The notes under the pieces are model-generated. The model was given only the letters and a program-made list of their open reading frames with translations. It was not told the origin of the DNA and ran no database searches. Positions 9,101 to 16,857 of a DNA stretch of 64,000 nt are shown here, one piece after another. Location of the stretch: NCBI RefSeq assembly GCF_006228385.1, contig NZ_CP039852.1:3550001-3614000 (forward strand). Direction: 5' to 3'. Positions within the stretch are counted from its first letter, which is position 1. Each line of letters opens with the position of its first letter. The stretch comes from Salinimonas iocasae. Its GTDB lineage: Bacteria > Pseudomonadota > Gammaproteobacteria > Enterobacterales > Alteromonadaceae. Made by a program: the position numbers and the translations under genes.

Positions 9101-10054
9101 GGCGAAAAAATTACCTTCTTCATCGAAGGTGAAGTCCAGTACCACCTCCGCGGCGCGGGATGACAGAAGTGGGCTGAGTAAGTCCGGCGTTTTGATTTCT
9201 TTCTCTGATAAATTGAGTTCATAAAGCCTGTCAGCTGCAACCCACAGCTTCCCGCTCTGGTCTCTTTCCAGCTTGAACACTGCTGTATCGTTCGTTCTAT
9301 CCCAAATAGAGTCTCTTTCTATTAAAGGTGTAACGGTATGATTTTGTTTATCGAACCGATATACGTTTTCGTTTGTCCCGATAAAAATATTGTCGCTCTC
9401 TACCATAAATGCGGTTAGGTAAGTCGCTTCAGGGAAATAACTGCTTTTGGCGAAATACGAGATCGAATGGCTGGATAAGTTTAATCGACGCAAGCCTTTT
9501 GTGATATCCAGCCACCACACTTGCTCATCGTCCAATTTAAGGTGTCGGATGTCTGTAACAGTATCAGGGGATAATTCCGAAAGTGAAACGAGCAATCTCT
9601 TCGACCGTTTATCAACAATATGAAGATCCCGAATCGTACTTATCGCTATATAGGTATCGCTGACATCTACCGACCAAACTGAACGTGTGTCGAGGTGCTG
9701 AACAATAAATGGCTCTATTGTCTTATGTCGTCTGTTTAATAAATAAATACCATCACCAAATGCCGCAACTAAGTGATAGTCCTCGTCGAATCGAGTTATA
9801 GACGAAATATAATTTGTTTTAAGTGATGAATTAAGCGCGTCAAAGTGGTGTACTGACGAACCAATTATACCGAATAGTCCGTTTTCTGCTCCCAGCCAGA
9901 TTTCATCACTGGTCACGTCAATTGTTCGAATTACACCTGTTGGCTTTCCATCGAAAGATTTTGAAAAGTCTAAGGGTGTTACAACCTGCCCTTCCGCTTT
10001 TCCAATAGACACGATAACTATAAAAAATAGGACATTATAGAGTTTACTTCTCAT
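6110..10054 (-). CDS. Hybrid two-component system protein: propeller sensor, degenerate kinase, receiver, AraC-type HTH
   Basis: One-protein sensor/regulator (HTCS type). Order: signal peptide, periplasmic Reg_prop beta-propeller repeats (about 30-690), a Y_Y_Y domain (about 700-770), one membrane helix (YAYAAYFLAGLLILIYAVLQ), HisKA-like helix, HATPase, receiver, AraC/XylS HTH at the C-terminus. The receiver keeps its acidic pair (VDDNPD), phospho-site Asp (VISDGHMP) and Lys (LEKP). The kinase H-box reads AKEIQTPLTLILGP, where the family has S-H-E-F-R-T-P-L: the histidine is Lys (codon at 7583-7585). The ATPase N-box (NLVRNA) is present, but the G1 box is DSGEA rather than DxGxG. The start was moved to the ATG at 10054 because it has an upstream AAGGA and begins the signal peptide; 15 extra residues are possible. 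Target genes are unknown. Confidence 0.88.
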   Translation of the reverse strand: MRSKLYNVLFFIVIVSIGKAEGQVVTPLDFSKSFDGKPTGVIRTIDVTSDEIWLGAENGLFGIIGSSVHHFDALNSSLKTNYISSITRFDEDYHLVAAFGDGIYLLNRRHKTIEPFIVQHLDTRSVWSVDVSDTYIAISTIRDLHIVDKRSKRLLVSLSELSPDTVTDIRHLKLDDEQVWWLDITKGLRRLNLSSHSISYFAKSSYFPEATYLTAFMVESDNIFIGTNENVYRFDKQNHTVTPLIERDSIWDRTNDTAVFKLERDQSGKLWVAADRLYELNLSEKEIKTPDLLSPLLSSRAAEVVLDFTFDEEGNFFAADTQRGLFAIPVGAKGTHFLGGSLESSANTLYDISFDDNKEVLFTGDKRLFSYNPQQKSSVSYPLTTLGPHFLIKSNAEEIKYIDQRGTFYTLNKLSRNSSASNTFRNGYRKEITVKDVFSPDNETVTILLSNGVHDEVVKWHDDRATLLFEGELEKIAVADKNTVYVSALYDGIYRLNSENSSTSTEKLASLPYSGLTCLYLDTKSRLWMCGDGHGLSYLDESKKIKNADNFPFQYIRGIAEVDSERFLVATNAGLFIYSLNEKAYAPIGKQLGINDIDFEYDALHSAEKQLVVIGDNFSYLLDKKKLLSSLTSFEKESARVVFTGLQTFDSAQNKVVDASERLVKRTENAITISYDEKMFELNLVVADYLTGAEKLIEYRLLGNNPRWYEAGRAEAAVNFSSLEPGSYELQARIKSNYRINEISTITIIVAPPWWQTPYAYAAYFLAGLLILIYAVLQIKARVAARNEELADKVDEQKQVLEQNQTYIRTILKRKHRALLNVAKEIQTPLTLILGPLQLVQDQPNDVDNPRRINVIARNARRLHLLINQITEVERLESSKSLPRQSYSIKEHFPVLLANLEPEITRKAIKLTARLKATGFISLLPESLEKIVYNLVRNAIAASPHGGEVTIETRCEALQLVIVVKDSGEALSESDAADVLERFAQNDADSEEEWLPGLAIAKEASLANSGWIGIDSKPGRGNRLSVYLPLINLSEEMPLSPPMVVDVVPRIPRIDDQRPIVLIVDDNPDMRQYLKDTLRLSYNCVEASQGKQALKTMQVIVPDLVISDGHMPECDGFALREAMLKTPALEDIPFILINDAQSDDMLEQCVELNIDSILEKPVEAATLRYTAGQLLSLLSRNKKASAPVNEPSPFDVPAFANAKDQAFYTGFMQVLSKHYHDEAFNKCDAASLMAVSERQLSRKLQVLFKMNFSEILKHYRIFNAKKLLDEGKQVTQVAYDVGFSTVSYFSRSFKIQCNETPSQYQERTVSSEVS

Positions 10055-10164
10055 CCCAGGAATTCCTTGTCCTGATAATGAAAACGTTATACCGCGCATT
10101 TAGTGCAAAATACAGTGGTCTGACCGAAGACTAGACTAAAGTTTAAACACAAGGAAGAAGTACA

Positions 10165-10329
10165 GTGAAAAAGGAAAATTCAAAAATCGTTCAATTACAA
10201 CAAATTGATATATTGAAAGTTTCAGCAGGGGCAATGTCCTTTAAACCAGCAGGGTACTCGGGAATAGAAGACAATCTGCGCCTGACTCCTCGCTTCCCTT
10301 CTCCCAAAAAGCCGATCCCCGGCTTTTAA
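10165..10329 (+). CDS. Small peptide (54 aa) with a double-glycine-like leader
   Basis: GTG start with a strong Shine-Dalgarno (AAGGAAG, 7 bp upstream). Residues 8-22 (IVQLQQIDILKVSAG) fit the leader consensus of peptides processed by C39-peptidase ABC exporters: Leu at -12, acidic at -8, hydrophobic at -7, Val at -4, Ser at -3, and AG in place of GG. The remaining 32 residues are rich in Pro, Lys and aromatics, with no Cys. It is divergent from the hybrid sensor gene and its stop lies in a bidirectional terminator. No exporter or immunity gene is in the window. The function is inferred from the leader pattern only; it could be another kind of small protein. Confidence 0.5.
   Translation: MKKENSKIVQLQQIDILKVSAGAMSFKPAGYSGIEDNLRLTPRFPSPKKPIPGF
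10306..10327. terminator. Bidirectional terminator between the small peptide and the HAD gene
   Basis: Stem AAAAGCCG/CGGCTTTT around an ATCCC loop, with A and T runs at both ends, so it can serve both convergent genes. It overlaps the last codons of the small peptide. Confidence 0.65.
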
Positions 10330-10333
10330 TATA

Positions 10334-10840
10334 TCAAACTAACAAAAACTGCATTCCGGCACGTTCTGCCGCGATGCGGTCGTAATCAAAGTCTCCCACA
10401 TATAAGCAGCGGCTGGGATGAAGCCCCCAGTTCGCTGCAATTTGTAAGAGCGCTGTAGGATCTGGTTTGGCGGGCGCGTCTTCACGGGTAATTACTGTTG
10501 TAATTGGAATCTGATTGGTTTCTATCTTTATTGTGGTTGCGTTCCGGCTATTGCGGGTGACGATAGCCATAGGCACCCCTTCAGCCTGCAAGGCTTCCAC
10601 CAGTGCTTTACCTTTACTGAGCCAGCGCGCGCCGTGGGCATCGGCTAACTCTTGCTCTACAATAAACGCTGCCGCCGCGTCCTTTTGTACTGCATCTTCG
10701 ATATCTTCAACAAACGTAAGAATATCCACCCCGGTGGGACACCCAAGTTTCTTTCTAATATCACGAAAATTCAGGCCCGACTCAACCAGAGTGCCGTCCA
10801 GGTCGAAAATAACACCCTCAATATCAGAAAAATCAATCAT
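10334..10840 (-). CDS. HAD-superfamily hydrolase (phosphoglycolate-phosphatase-like)
   Basis: 168 residues. Motif I FDLDGTLVES at residues 12-21 carries the nucleophile Asp and the acid/base Asp; motif II is IVTRNSR; motif III Lys lies in DAPAKPDP; motif IV is VGDFDYD. The cap is a short helical insert between motifs I and II, as in subfamily IA phosphatases such as Gph or PgmB-like enzymes. At 168 residues it is shorter than usual (about 220), with a reduced cap. A small phosphorylated metabolite is the expected substrate; which one cannot be read from the sequence. It lies 12 bp downstream of umuC in the same direction and may be co-transcribed from the SOS promoter. Confidence 0.85.
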   Translation of the reverse strand: MIDFSDIEGVIFDLDGTLVESGLNFRDIRKKLGCPTGVDILTFVEDIEDAVQKDAAAAFIVEQELADAHGARWLSKGKALVEALQAEGVPMAIVTRNSRNATTIKIETNQIPITTVITREDAPAKPDPTALLQIAANWGLHPSRCLYVGDFDYDRIAAERAGMQFLLV

Positions 10841-10852
10841 TACCCTGCCCGC

Positions 10853-12109
10853 TTAACATGTGATTTTTGGAATGTCCTGCCAATTAGTTGTAAACTGAGG
10901 CGATAGAAAATTACGCTTCATCGACCACTTCACATTTACCCCTTTGGCAGCAATGCCTAATGTATTCTTACCATATCTTTGATTAATCAGGTCCATGCAC
11001 TGCATTAATTCTGGTTTAGATTCGCACGTATTAAACAGATCAGGTTGTGATTGGGCCACCGGGCAAAGCGATATCGCACCAACACCACTTTTGTGAAACT
11101 TCACTCCCGGCCTGTAAATCTCTCTGGCCGCTTTAGATACGACTCGTACCAGACTGCTCACATCGTTAACCGGAAACGCAAAGGTATGTTGAACACTTCG
11201 ATGATAATGGCCATTGCTAGCAAAAGGGTTGGCATGGGCAAATACAGTAAGCACCTGAATAGCACTTTCCTGACGTCTTACTTTTTCAGATACGCGCTCA
11301 GCATGCCAGGCCAGGGATTGGCGCAAGTCTGTGAAGTCAGTTACCGGAGAGCCGAAAGCACGTGTAGAAAACGTTTGTTTCTTTTCAACAGGTAGCGACT
11401 CCCACTCAAAACAAAATGTCCCGTTGAGTTCTCGCACGGTACGTTCAATTTCAACCGAAAATTGTTTTCGCATAGCTTTGGGACACGAATCCGCTAACGC
11501 CAATGCAGATTCGACATCCATAGTTGCTAATCGTGCCGCGATACGTTTTCCCACGCCCCAAATATCGCTGGCCTGCATTTGGCCTAAAACCCGCCGCCGA
11601 ATCGCATCATTGACCAACACCGCTGTTCCTTTGTTGGTTTTACGCTTTTTTGCCACAAAGCTTGCTACTTTTGCCAGAGTAGGTGTAGTGCTTATTCCCA
11701 CACTGACCGGAAGCCGAAGCTCGCGCGCTACTGTTTCTCTTATCATCAGCGCGTAGTCTGCCCACCCTTCTTTGGGTACCCACTGGCCAAAATCCAGAAA
11801 GCACTCATCAATACTGTATACGTGCTGACGAGGCGCGAATCGACCAATAACCTCCATCATTTTATTGGAAAGATCATCGTAGAGTTCGTAATTGGATGAG
11901 CGGATGACCGCACCATGGGCGCGCAGCATATCCTGGACTTTATAATACGGTCCGAACTTTTTAACGCCCAGCAGTTTAGCCTGATCGCACAACGCACAGA
12001 TACACCCGTCATTGTTGGTCAGCACAACTACTGGGCGCTGCCTGATCGATGGGTCAAAAATCTTTTCCGCTGAAGCGTAAAAGCTATTTACATCAATTAG
12101 CGCAAACAT
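10853..12109 (-). CDS. umuC: DNA polymerase V catalytic subunit UmuC (Y-family translesion polymerase)
   Basis: 418 residues, near E. coli UmuC (422). The start MFALIDVNSFYASAEKIF holds the first catalytic Asp; YSIDECFLDF holds the catalytic DE pair. The helix-hairpin-helix (GVGKRIAARLA) and little-finger domain follow. With UmuD' it copies past lesions during the SOS response. The start codon overlaps the end of umuD by 13 bp, the usual translational coupling. The frame is intact. Confidence 0.95.
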   Translation of the reverse strand: MFALIDVNSFYASAEKIFDPSIRQRPVVVLTNNDGCICALCDQAKLLGVKKFGPYYKVQDMLRAHGAVIRSSNYELYDDLSNKMMEVIGRFAPRQHVYSIDECFLDFGQWVPKEGWADYALMIRETVARELRLPVSVGISTTPTLAKVASFVAKKRKTNKGTAVLVNDAIRRRVLGQMQASDIWGVGKRIAARLATMDVESALALADSCPKAMRKQFSVEIERTVRELNGTFCFEWESLPVEKKQTFSTRAFGSPVTDFTDLRQSLAWHAERVSEKVRRQESAIQVLTVFAHANPFASNGHYHRSVQHTFAFPVNDVSSLVRVVSKAAREIYRPGVKFHKSGVGAISLCPVAQSQPDLFNTCESKPELMQCMDLINQRYGKNTLGIAAKGVNVKWSMKRNFLSPQFTTNWQDIPKITC

Positions 12110-12513
12110 TGTGAGAGCTGTCTGGCATAGCGATGGAGCCTGACAGAGCGAATCACTATGCCTTCTTCTTCAAATATGTCGCCGTCGCGCAACTGATGAC
12201 CTTGCTGATTACTACCCGGCGATAACAGCAAGCTCGCCTTGCGATCGAATAGCTTGCACACAAAGCTGCCATTTAAATTTGCCACTACAACATCTAATGA
12301 CGATGCATTGGCTGCGCGATCTACAATAAGAAGATCGCCGTCGAAAATACCCACGCCCGTCATTGAATCACCCTTGGCCTGACCAATAAAAGTTGCGGTA
12401 GGGTGCTCAATTAACAGCTCATCCAAATCCAGCGTTAACTGCCGATACTCTGCAGCAGGCGATTGAAAGCCGCTTATTCCGGCCTGCGCGAAAACAGGAA
12501 TTACTTTTAACAT
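12097..12513 (-). CDS. umuD: UmuD, self-cleaving subunit of DNA polymerase V
   Basis: Peptidase S24 family. From the ATG at 12513 the protein is 138 residues (E. coli 139). Predicted self-cleavage is Ala11-Gly12 in the context FAQAGISG; E. coli uses Cys-Gly. The catalytic Ser50 (GDSM) and Lys87 (FVCKLF) are 37 residues apart, as in E. coli. An ATG at 12534 is also in frame but lies only 5 bp from the LexA box with no ribosome-binding site, so 12513 is preferred. RecA* triggers cleavage to UmuD'. Confidence 0.93.
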   Translation of the reverse strand: MLKVIPVFAQAGISGFQSPAAEYRQLTLDLDELLIEHPTATFIGQAKGDSMTGVGIFDGDLLIVDRAANASSLDVVVANLNGSFVCKLFDRKASLLLSPGSNQQGHQLRDGDIFEEEGIVIRSVRLHRYARQLSQCLR

Positions 12514-12538
12514 ACTGCATATCTCTGGTTGCATTTTA

Positions 12539-12558
12539 TACTGTTTATATATACAGTA
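12539..12558. promoter_or_regulatory. LexA (SOS) box shared by umuDC and yebG
   Basis: TACTGTTTATATATACAGTA differs at one position from the E. coli consensus TACTGTATATATATACAGTA. It is the only such box between the divergent umuD and yebG genes, so it probably represses both. Confidence 0.92.
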
Positions 12559-12603
12559 TTTGCAGTTGTCTCGTTAAAGTCAAATTACAAATCGGAGTGA
12601 ATC

Positions 12604-12897
12604 ATGGCGATTACCGTACAATATGTCGTAACACACAAAGAGGTTGAAAAGCTTGTGACCACGGACAAAAAAGCCGCAGATCAATACGATAAAATGCTGG
12701 ATACCGCAGATAACCTGGCTGGCTTCATGGCGGCTATGGGTGTGAAAATGGAAGAAGCTCATATGGAAGAGCTTTCGATCATGCTGGCAAAGAATAAAGA
12801 AAAGGTAAATAAGTTACTCAAAGGTACTTCTCTGGATAGCGTATTGGAAGACAGCAGCGCAGAAGTGGTAAAGCTTAAAGCTGGCAATGAGAATTAA
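12604..12897 (+). CDS. yebG: YebG, SOS-induced protein
   Basis: 97 residues (E. coli YebG 96). It begins MAITVQYVVTHKEVEKLVT and carries the diagnostic KKAADQYDKMLDTADNL segment, which matches E. coli KKEADAYDKMLDTADLL. The C-terminal third is helical and acidic. YebG is a LexA-regulated, DNA-damage-induced protein whose biochemical role is not settled. Shine-Dalgarno CGGAGTGA precedes the ATG. Divergent from umuDC across one LexA box 46 bp upstream of the start. Confidence 0.9.
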   Translation: MAITVQYVVTHKEVEKLVTTDKKAADQYDKMLDTADNLAGFMAAMGVKMEEAHMEELSIMLAKNKEKVNKLLKGTSLDSVLEDSSAEVVKLKAGNEN

Positions 12898-12925
12898 CAG
12901 ACAATAACAGCGGCGGCTTTTTTTC

Positions 12926-12970
12926 TCAGGTCAGAGTTGTTATAACAACGACATCCCGAGCCTGACCTGA
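12926..12970 (+). promoter_or_regulatory. Nested inverted repeats directly upstream of the ABC transporter pair
   Basis: Outer arms TCAGGTCAG (12926-12934) and CTGACCTGA (12962-12970) are perfect inverted repeats. Between them lies a perfect 14-bp palindrome GTTGTTATAACAAC (12936-12949). The structure ends 5 bp before the ATG at 12976, which has no clear Shine-Dalgarno. The core TGTTATAACA recalls Zur-type operators, but the usual central spacer is absent. It may be an operator or an RNA leader. Confidence 0.45.
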
Positions 12971-12975
12971 AACCA

Positions 12976-13689
12976 ATGTCGCATCAATCGAATTTGTATT
13001 CATCCACCGGGACGGAACTGGCTGTAGACATCAGAAATCTGGTGTATTCGTACAGCAAGTCTGCGTCTCCGGTTATTAATGTCAACGCATGGCAAGTCCC
13101 CAAACGTGGCCATGTTTTTGTCTCCGGCGCCTCAGGCTCAGGCAAAAGTACATTACTTAATTTACTGACCGGTACACTTCAGCCGGATTCCGGGTCTGTC
13201 ACATTGTTCGACACTGACTTCGCTGCGCTGTCGGCGCGACAAAAAGACGCGTTCAGGGCGAAACATATTGGTGTTGTCTTCCAGCAGTTTAACCTGATTG
13301 ACTACCTGACTGTACTTGAAAACCTTACAGCGGCCGCCTACTTTGCGAAAAACAAGTCTTTAGATATTGAAGCCCGTGCCAGGCAGTTATTGGATAAGTT
13401 GCAATTGCCGGCATCAGTGCTTAACCAGAGGGCTGATACACTGAGTGTGGGTCAACAGCAGCGCGTGGCGATTGCCAGAGCGCTAATCAATGCACCACAT
13501 CTTATTATTGTTGATGAACCCACCTCAGCACTAGACGCAGACGCCCGGGATAAATTTATGCAGTTGCTGGTTGAGGCGACTTCAGACAGTGCTGTTATTT
13601 TTGTCAGCCATGATAAAAGCCTGGCCCGATATTTTGATACCCGGGTCGACATGGCAACACTCAACCAGGCCGGTACGGTTACCTCATGA
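12976..13689 (+). CDS. ABC transporter ATP-binding protein (LolD/MacB class, ZrgC-like)
   Basis: 237-residue ATPase. Walker A is SGASGSGKST, the Q-loop is VFQQFNLIDYLTVLENL, the signature is LSVGQQQRVAIARAL, Walker B is LIIVDEPTSALD, and the H-switch is FVSHD. This is the subfamily that pairs with FtsX-type permeases (LolD, MacB, DevA). Its stop overlaps the permease start by 4 bp (ATGA), so the two are translationally coupled. With its His-rich partner it resembles ZrgB-ZrgC of the Vibrio zinc-regulated ABC system; that assignment is an inference. Confidence 0.88.
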   Translation: MSHQSNLYSSTGTELAVDIRNLVYSYSKSASPVINVNAWQVPKRGHVFVSGASGSGKSTLLNLLTGTLQPDSGSVTLFDTDFAALSARQKDAFRAKHIGVVFQQFNLIDYLTVLENLTAAAYFAKNKSLDIEARARQLLDKLQLPASVLNQRADTLSVGQQQRVAIARALINAPHLIIVDEPTSALDADARDKFMQLLVEATSDSAVIFVSHDKSLARYFDTRVDMATLNQAGTVTS

Positions 13690-14975
13690 TTGCAAAGATA
13701 GCGCTGGCGAGCCTTAAAAACCGACGCACCTCCGTAGTGCTGACATTAATATCTATCATCATCAGTGTAAGTTTGTTGCTGGGTGTTGAGTTTATCCGTG
13801 GGCAGGTAAAACAAAGTTTTACCCGCACCGTTTCCGGCGTGGACTTAATCGTAGGTGCGCCTACCGGCAACCTAAATCTGCTGCTCTATTCAGTATTTCG
13901 TATCGGTAATGCCACTAACGGCATAAGCTGGGAACAGGTTGAGAAGCTAGATGACCATGCATTGGTTAAATGGGTGATTCCTGTTTCTTTGGGCGACAGC
14001 CACAAAGGCTTCAGGGTCGTAGGTACAGACAACCGATATTTTACCCATTATCAGTATGGCAACCAGCAGTCACTTGAAATGTTTTCCGGGGCGTCATTCG
14101 CTGGTGATATGTCTGCGGTAATCGGCAGCGAGGTGGCCAGGTCGCTGGGCTACTCGGTTGGTGATGAGCTGGTAATTTCACACGGCCTGGGGAACGTGAG
14201 TTTTAAACAGCACGAGCAACACCCGTTTACGATAACCGGTATACTCGCAGCAACGGGAACGCCAATTGATAAAGCGGTACATGTCACGCTGCACGGTATA
14301 GAAGCAATGCACGAACAGGCAACCGCGTCCTCGTCTGTACGTTCATTACGTATTCGAAAGCCCACAGGCCAGGATGAGCATACCTCCTCACATGATGATG
14401 ATCACGAAGCCCACCAGCATACGCCAGAGCAGGTTACGGCGATTTTTGTCGGCCTGACCAGCCGCGCAGCCGCATTACAATTGCAGTATCAGCTAAATCA
14501 GAAAAACGATGAACCTGTGCTGGCAATTTTGCCTGGGATGGCGCTTTCACAGTTGTGGCAACTGATGGGGGGCATAGAGAAGCTATTGCTTGGAATCTCA
14601 GTGCTAATCCTGGTGGCATCACTTATCGGTTTGATCACCATGCTACTGGCTACAATGCGCGAGAGGCGTCACGAAATAGCAGTTTTACGCGCGATGGGTG
14701 CTGGTCCCCTTTCGATATTGTGGCTGGTACAGACAGAAGCATTGCTTGTAGCACTGACCGGATGCATTGCAGCGCTTGGCATCGATGCTGGTTTGTTTGT
14801 ATTGCTGGAACCTTTATTAAGTGAAGAATTTGGCCTGTTTATCAGCGGAACATTATTGACAGTAAACAGTGCCATTATTATAGGCAGCGTGTTGGTCGCT
14901 ACGTGGTTGTGCAGCTTTGTACCTGCGCTGGCTGCCTACAGGCAGGCACTTCATGCCGGGCTTAGTCAGCGCTAG
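13686..14975 (+). CDS. FtsX/MacB-type ABC permease with His-rich periplasmic loop (ZrgB-like)
   Basis: 429 residues. One N-terminal membrane helix ([20 protein letters not shown]), a large periplasmic MacB-PCD-like domain (about 45-285), then three C-terminal helices (about 300-420): the four-helix FtsX topology. Residues 230-246 form a His/Asp-rich stretch ([18 protein letters not shown]), a likely metal-binding loop. This combination is seen in zinc-regulated ABC systems (ZrgB of Vibrio) but also in uncharacterised permeases. No ZrgA-like periplasmic protein is beside it. The 3' end overlaps the convergent Aer-like gene through a shared CTAG. Confidence 0.82.
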   Translation: MIAKIALASLKNRRTSVVLTLISIIISVSLLLGVEFIRGQVKQSFTRTVSGVDLIVGAPTGNLNLLLYSVFRIGNATNGISWEQVEKLDDHALVKWVIPVSLGDSHKGFRVVGTDNRYFTHYQYGNQQSLEMFSGASFAGDMSAVIGSEVARSLGYSVGDELVISHGLGNVSFKQHEQHPFTITGILAATGTPIDKAVHVTLHGIEAMHEQATASSSVRSLRIRKPTGQDEHTSSHDDDHEAHQHTPEQVTAIFVGLTSRAAALQLQYQLNQKNDEPVLAILPGMALSQLWQLMGGIEKLLLGISVLILVASLIGLITMLLATMRERRHEIAVLRAMGAGPLSILWLVQTEALLVALTGCIAALGIDAGLFVLLEPLLSEEFGLFISGTLLTVNSAIIIGSVLVATWLCSFVPALAAYRQALHAGLSQR

Positions 14976-16555
14976 TCGCCAACCCTGCCCGTTGTAGAAA
15001 ATCGGGTGATGACAGAATTTACCTGCGTCACCATATTACGCAGCTCCTGGCTCGAATGAAGGGAAGACTCAGATGCTTTTTCTGTCTCCTTAGCGCCATC
15101 GGCAATTTCCACAATTTGCTGATTGATGTGCTCAGCCACGCTGCTTTGCTCCTCTACAGCAGAGGACATTTCAATCGTCTGGTCGGCAATAACACTGACC
15201 GCCTGATTAATCTCCGACAATGTCGCACGCGTTTCCTCTACGGTATCAGTGCCTCGTGTCGCGGCTTCCAGCCCCGCATCAGACACCTTAACCGCCCGCT
15301 CAGAGCGCTCTGCAAGAATCTGAATAATATTATGGATTTTGTCAGTAGACTCGCGGGTTTTAGAAGCCAGAGAGCGCACCTCATCGGCCACCACCGCAAA
15401 GCCACGACCTTGCTCACCTGCACGAGCCGCTTCGATAGCCGCATTTAATGCAAGAAGATTGGTTTGCTCGGCAATGGTAGAAATAATACTGGCTGCCTCG
15501 CCGATATCTGACGTGGACTGCGCCAGTTCCTGCACGGTTGTAGATATAGACTGCACCGCCTCTTTCAGCTCGCGAATAGACTCCAGCGCCATGTCTGCCT
15601 TGTGATTACCGTCTTCTACATTCTTTGAAGCTGTCCGCGCGCTGCTGGCATTCATCTCAACCCGTTCTGCAACTTCATTAATTGCCTGCGACATTTGCGT
15701 CACCGCCGATGCAATCTGCTGAGTAGCCTGGTTTTGCTGGCTGACTACGCTACTTGCGCTTACCGCCTGACCATGAGTGAGATCTGCAATCTGATCAAGT
15801 CCGCTGGCAGCATCTTCAATGCGCGTCAGCGCAGTACGTGAACGCGCCAGCTCGCAGCCCAGCACCAGTTTGGCACGGGCTTTTATACCAGTATCGTCAA
15901 AATAGGTCTGCGCGACTACCTCATCACTAAAACTGTCCGGGCTAAGTGAAATCAATCCTTCCCAGTCACGTCGCTGACTAATACGACTCCATATGCCCGC
16001 AACGCCAAACCCTGCTGCGGCAACAACTGCGGGCACAACCCCGCCAACTGCCCCGCAAACTGCGGTTGTCGCAAGCCCTGGGATTAGAACCGGCAAACTG
16101 GCGGAGAGCCAGTCAAGGCCGCTGCGCATCGCACTTACCGCAGACTTACCCTGACGTAGTCGCAGATAAGTATTTTCTGCACGTTGAATTTCTTCGGGTA
16201 AGGCCGGTACCCGCACCGACTCATACCCGACAATATTACCCTTTTCATAAACGGGTGTTACGAACGCAGATACCCAGTAGTGGTCGCCGGATTTACGTCT
16301 GTTTTTAACCAGCCCCAACCAGATATTTCCCGATTCAAGGGTTTGCCACATTTGCTTGAAAACCGCCGACGGCATATCAGGGTGACGAACCAAATTGTGG
16401 TTCTTGCCGATCAGTTCATCCTCATCAAATCCACTTACTTCGATAAACTGCTGGTTACAATGCGTAATTACACCGCGTCTGTCAGTTGAAGATATCAGAC
16501 GGTAATCTGATGGAAATTTATATTCTTTGTTGGTGACGGGCTGATTGTTGCGCAT
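14972..16555 (-). CDS. Aer-like aerotaxis/energy-taxis receptor (PAS plus MCP signalling domain)
   Basis: 527 residues from ATG 16555. The PAS domain (about 20-110) carries the Aer fingerprint: [18 protein letters not shown] and [15 protein letters not shown], the FAD-binding motif class of E. coli Aer. A hydrophobic hairpin (about 150-195) anchors it in the inner membrane. A HAMP-like linker and a full methyl-accepting signalling tip ([20 protein letters not shown]) follow. It senses redox or energy state and signals CheA/CheW. The upstream ATG at 16654 would add 33 residues without homology to Aer, so 16555 was chosen. No CheW-tethering pentapeptide is seen. Confidence 0.9.
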   Translation of the reverse strand: MRNNQPVTNKEYKFPSDYRLISSTDRRGVITHCNQQFIEVSGFDEDELIGKNHNLVRHPDMPSAVFKQMWQTLESGNIWLGLVKNRRKSGDHYWVSAFVTPVYEKGNIVGYESVRVPALPEEIQRAENTYLRLRQGKSAVSAMRSGLDWLSASLPVLIPGLATTAVCGAVGGVVPAVVAAAGFGVAGIWSRISQRRDWEGLISLSPDSFSDEVVAQTYFDDTGIKARAKLVLGCELARSRTALTRIEDAASGLDQIADLTHGQAVSASSVVSQQNQATQQIASAVTQMSQAINEVAERVEMNASSARTASKNVEDGNHKADMALESIRELKEAVQSISTTVQELAQSTSDIGEAASIISTIAEQTNLLALNAAIEAARAGEQGRGFAVVADEVRSLASKTRESTDKIHNIIQILAERSERAVKVSDAGLEAATRGTDTVEETRATLSEINQAVSVIADQTIEMSSAVEEQSSVAEHINQQIVEIADGAKETEKASESSLHSSQELRNMVTQVNSVITRFSTTGRVGD

Positions 16556-16857
16556 AAAAATTCTCCGGCATTCCCTTGTATCGCGTATCGCTTCACTGAC
16601 GGGTAGAAAAGTGTGGGAAATAAGCCCTTTCGACATGAAAGCGGCAGGCATCATGGTGATAATTATCGGCTTCCGGCGAAACAGCTAAAGTATTTTTTCA
16701 AATACGTTCCCGGCACTATCTATACGTATCAGTCAAAAGTCTAATCACGCAAGTATAGGTAATAATTGATATTTTTAAAGTGTTTAAGTGTGGTAAATGC
16801 GACAGGCAGGGAAGAAAAAAGCGAGCGCTGTAATAACGCTCGCCTGAGAAAGTTATA
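16556..16857. other. Gap between the Aer-like and CZB receptor genes
   Basis: Holds the promoter region of the Aer-like gene and the terminator of the CZB receptor at its right end. I see no gene in it. Confidence 0.6.
16812..16843 (-). terminator. Terminator of the CZB receptor gene
   Basis: On the minus strand: stem GCGAGCG/CGCTCGC with a 9-nt loop, followed by six T residues, 15 bp after the stop codon. Confidence 0.85.

Noticed and set aside
12514..12534. Upstream umuD start
   Set aside because: Lies 5 bp from the LexA box with no ribosome-binding site; the downstream ATG gives the family length.
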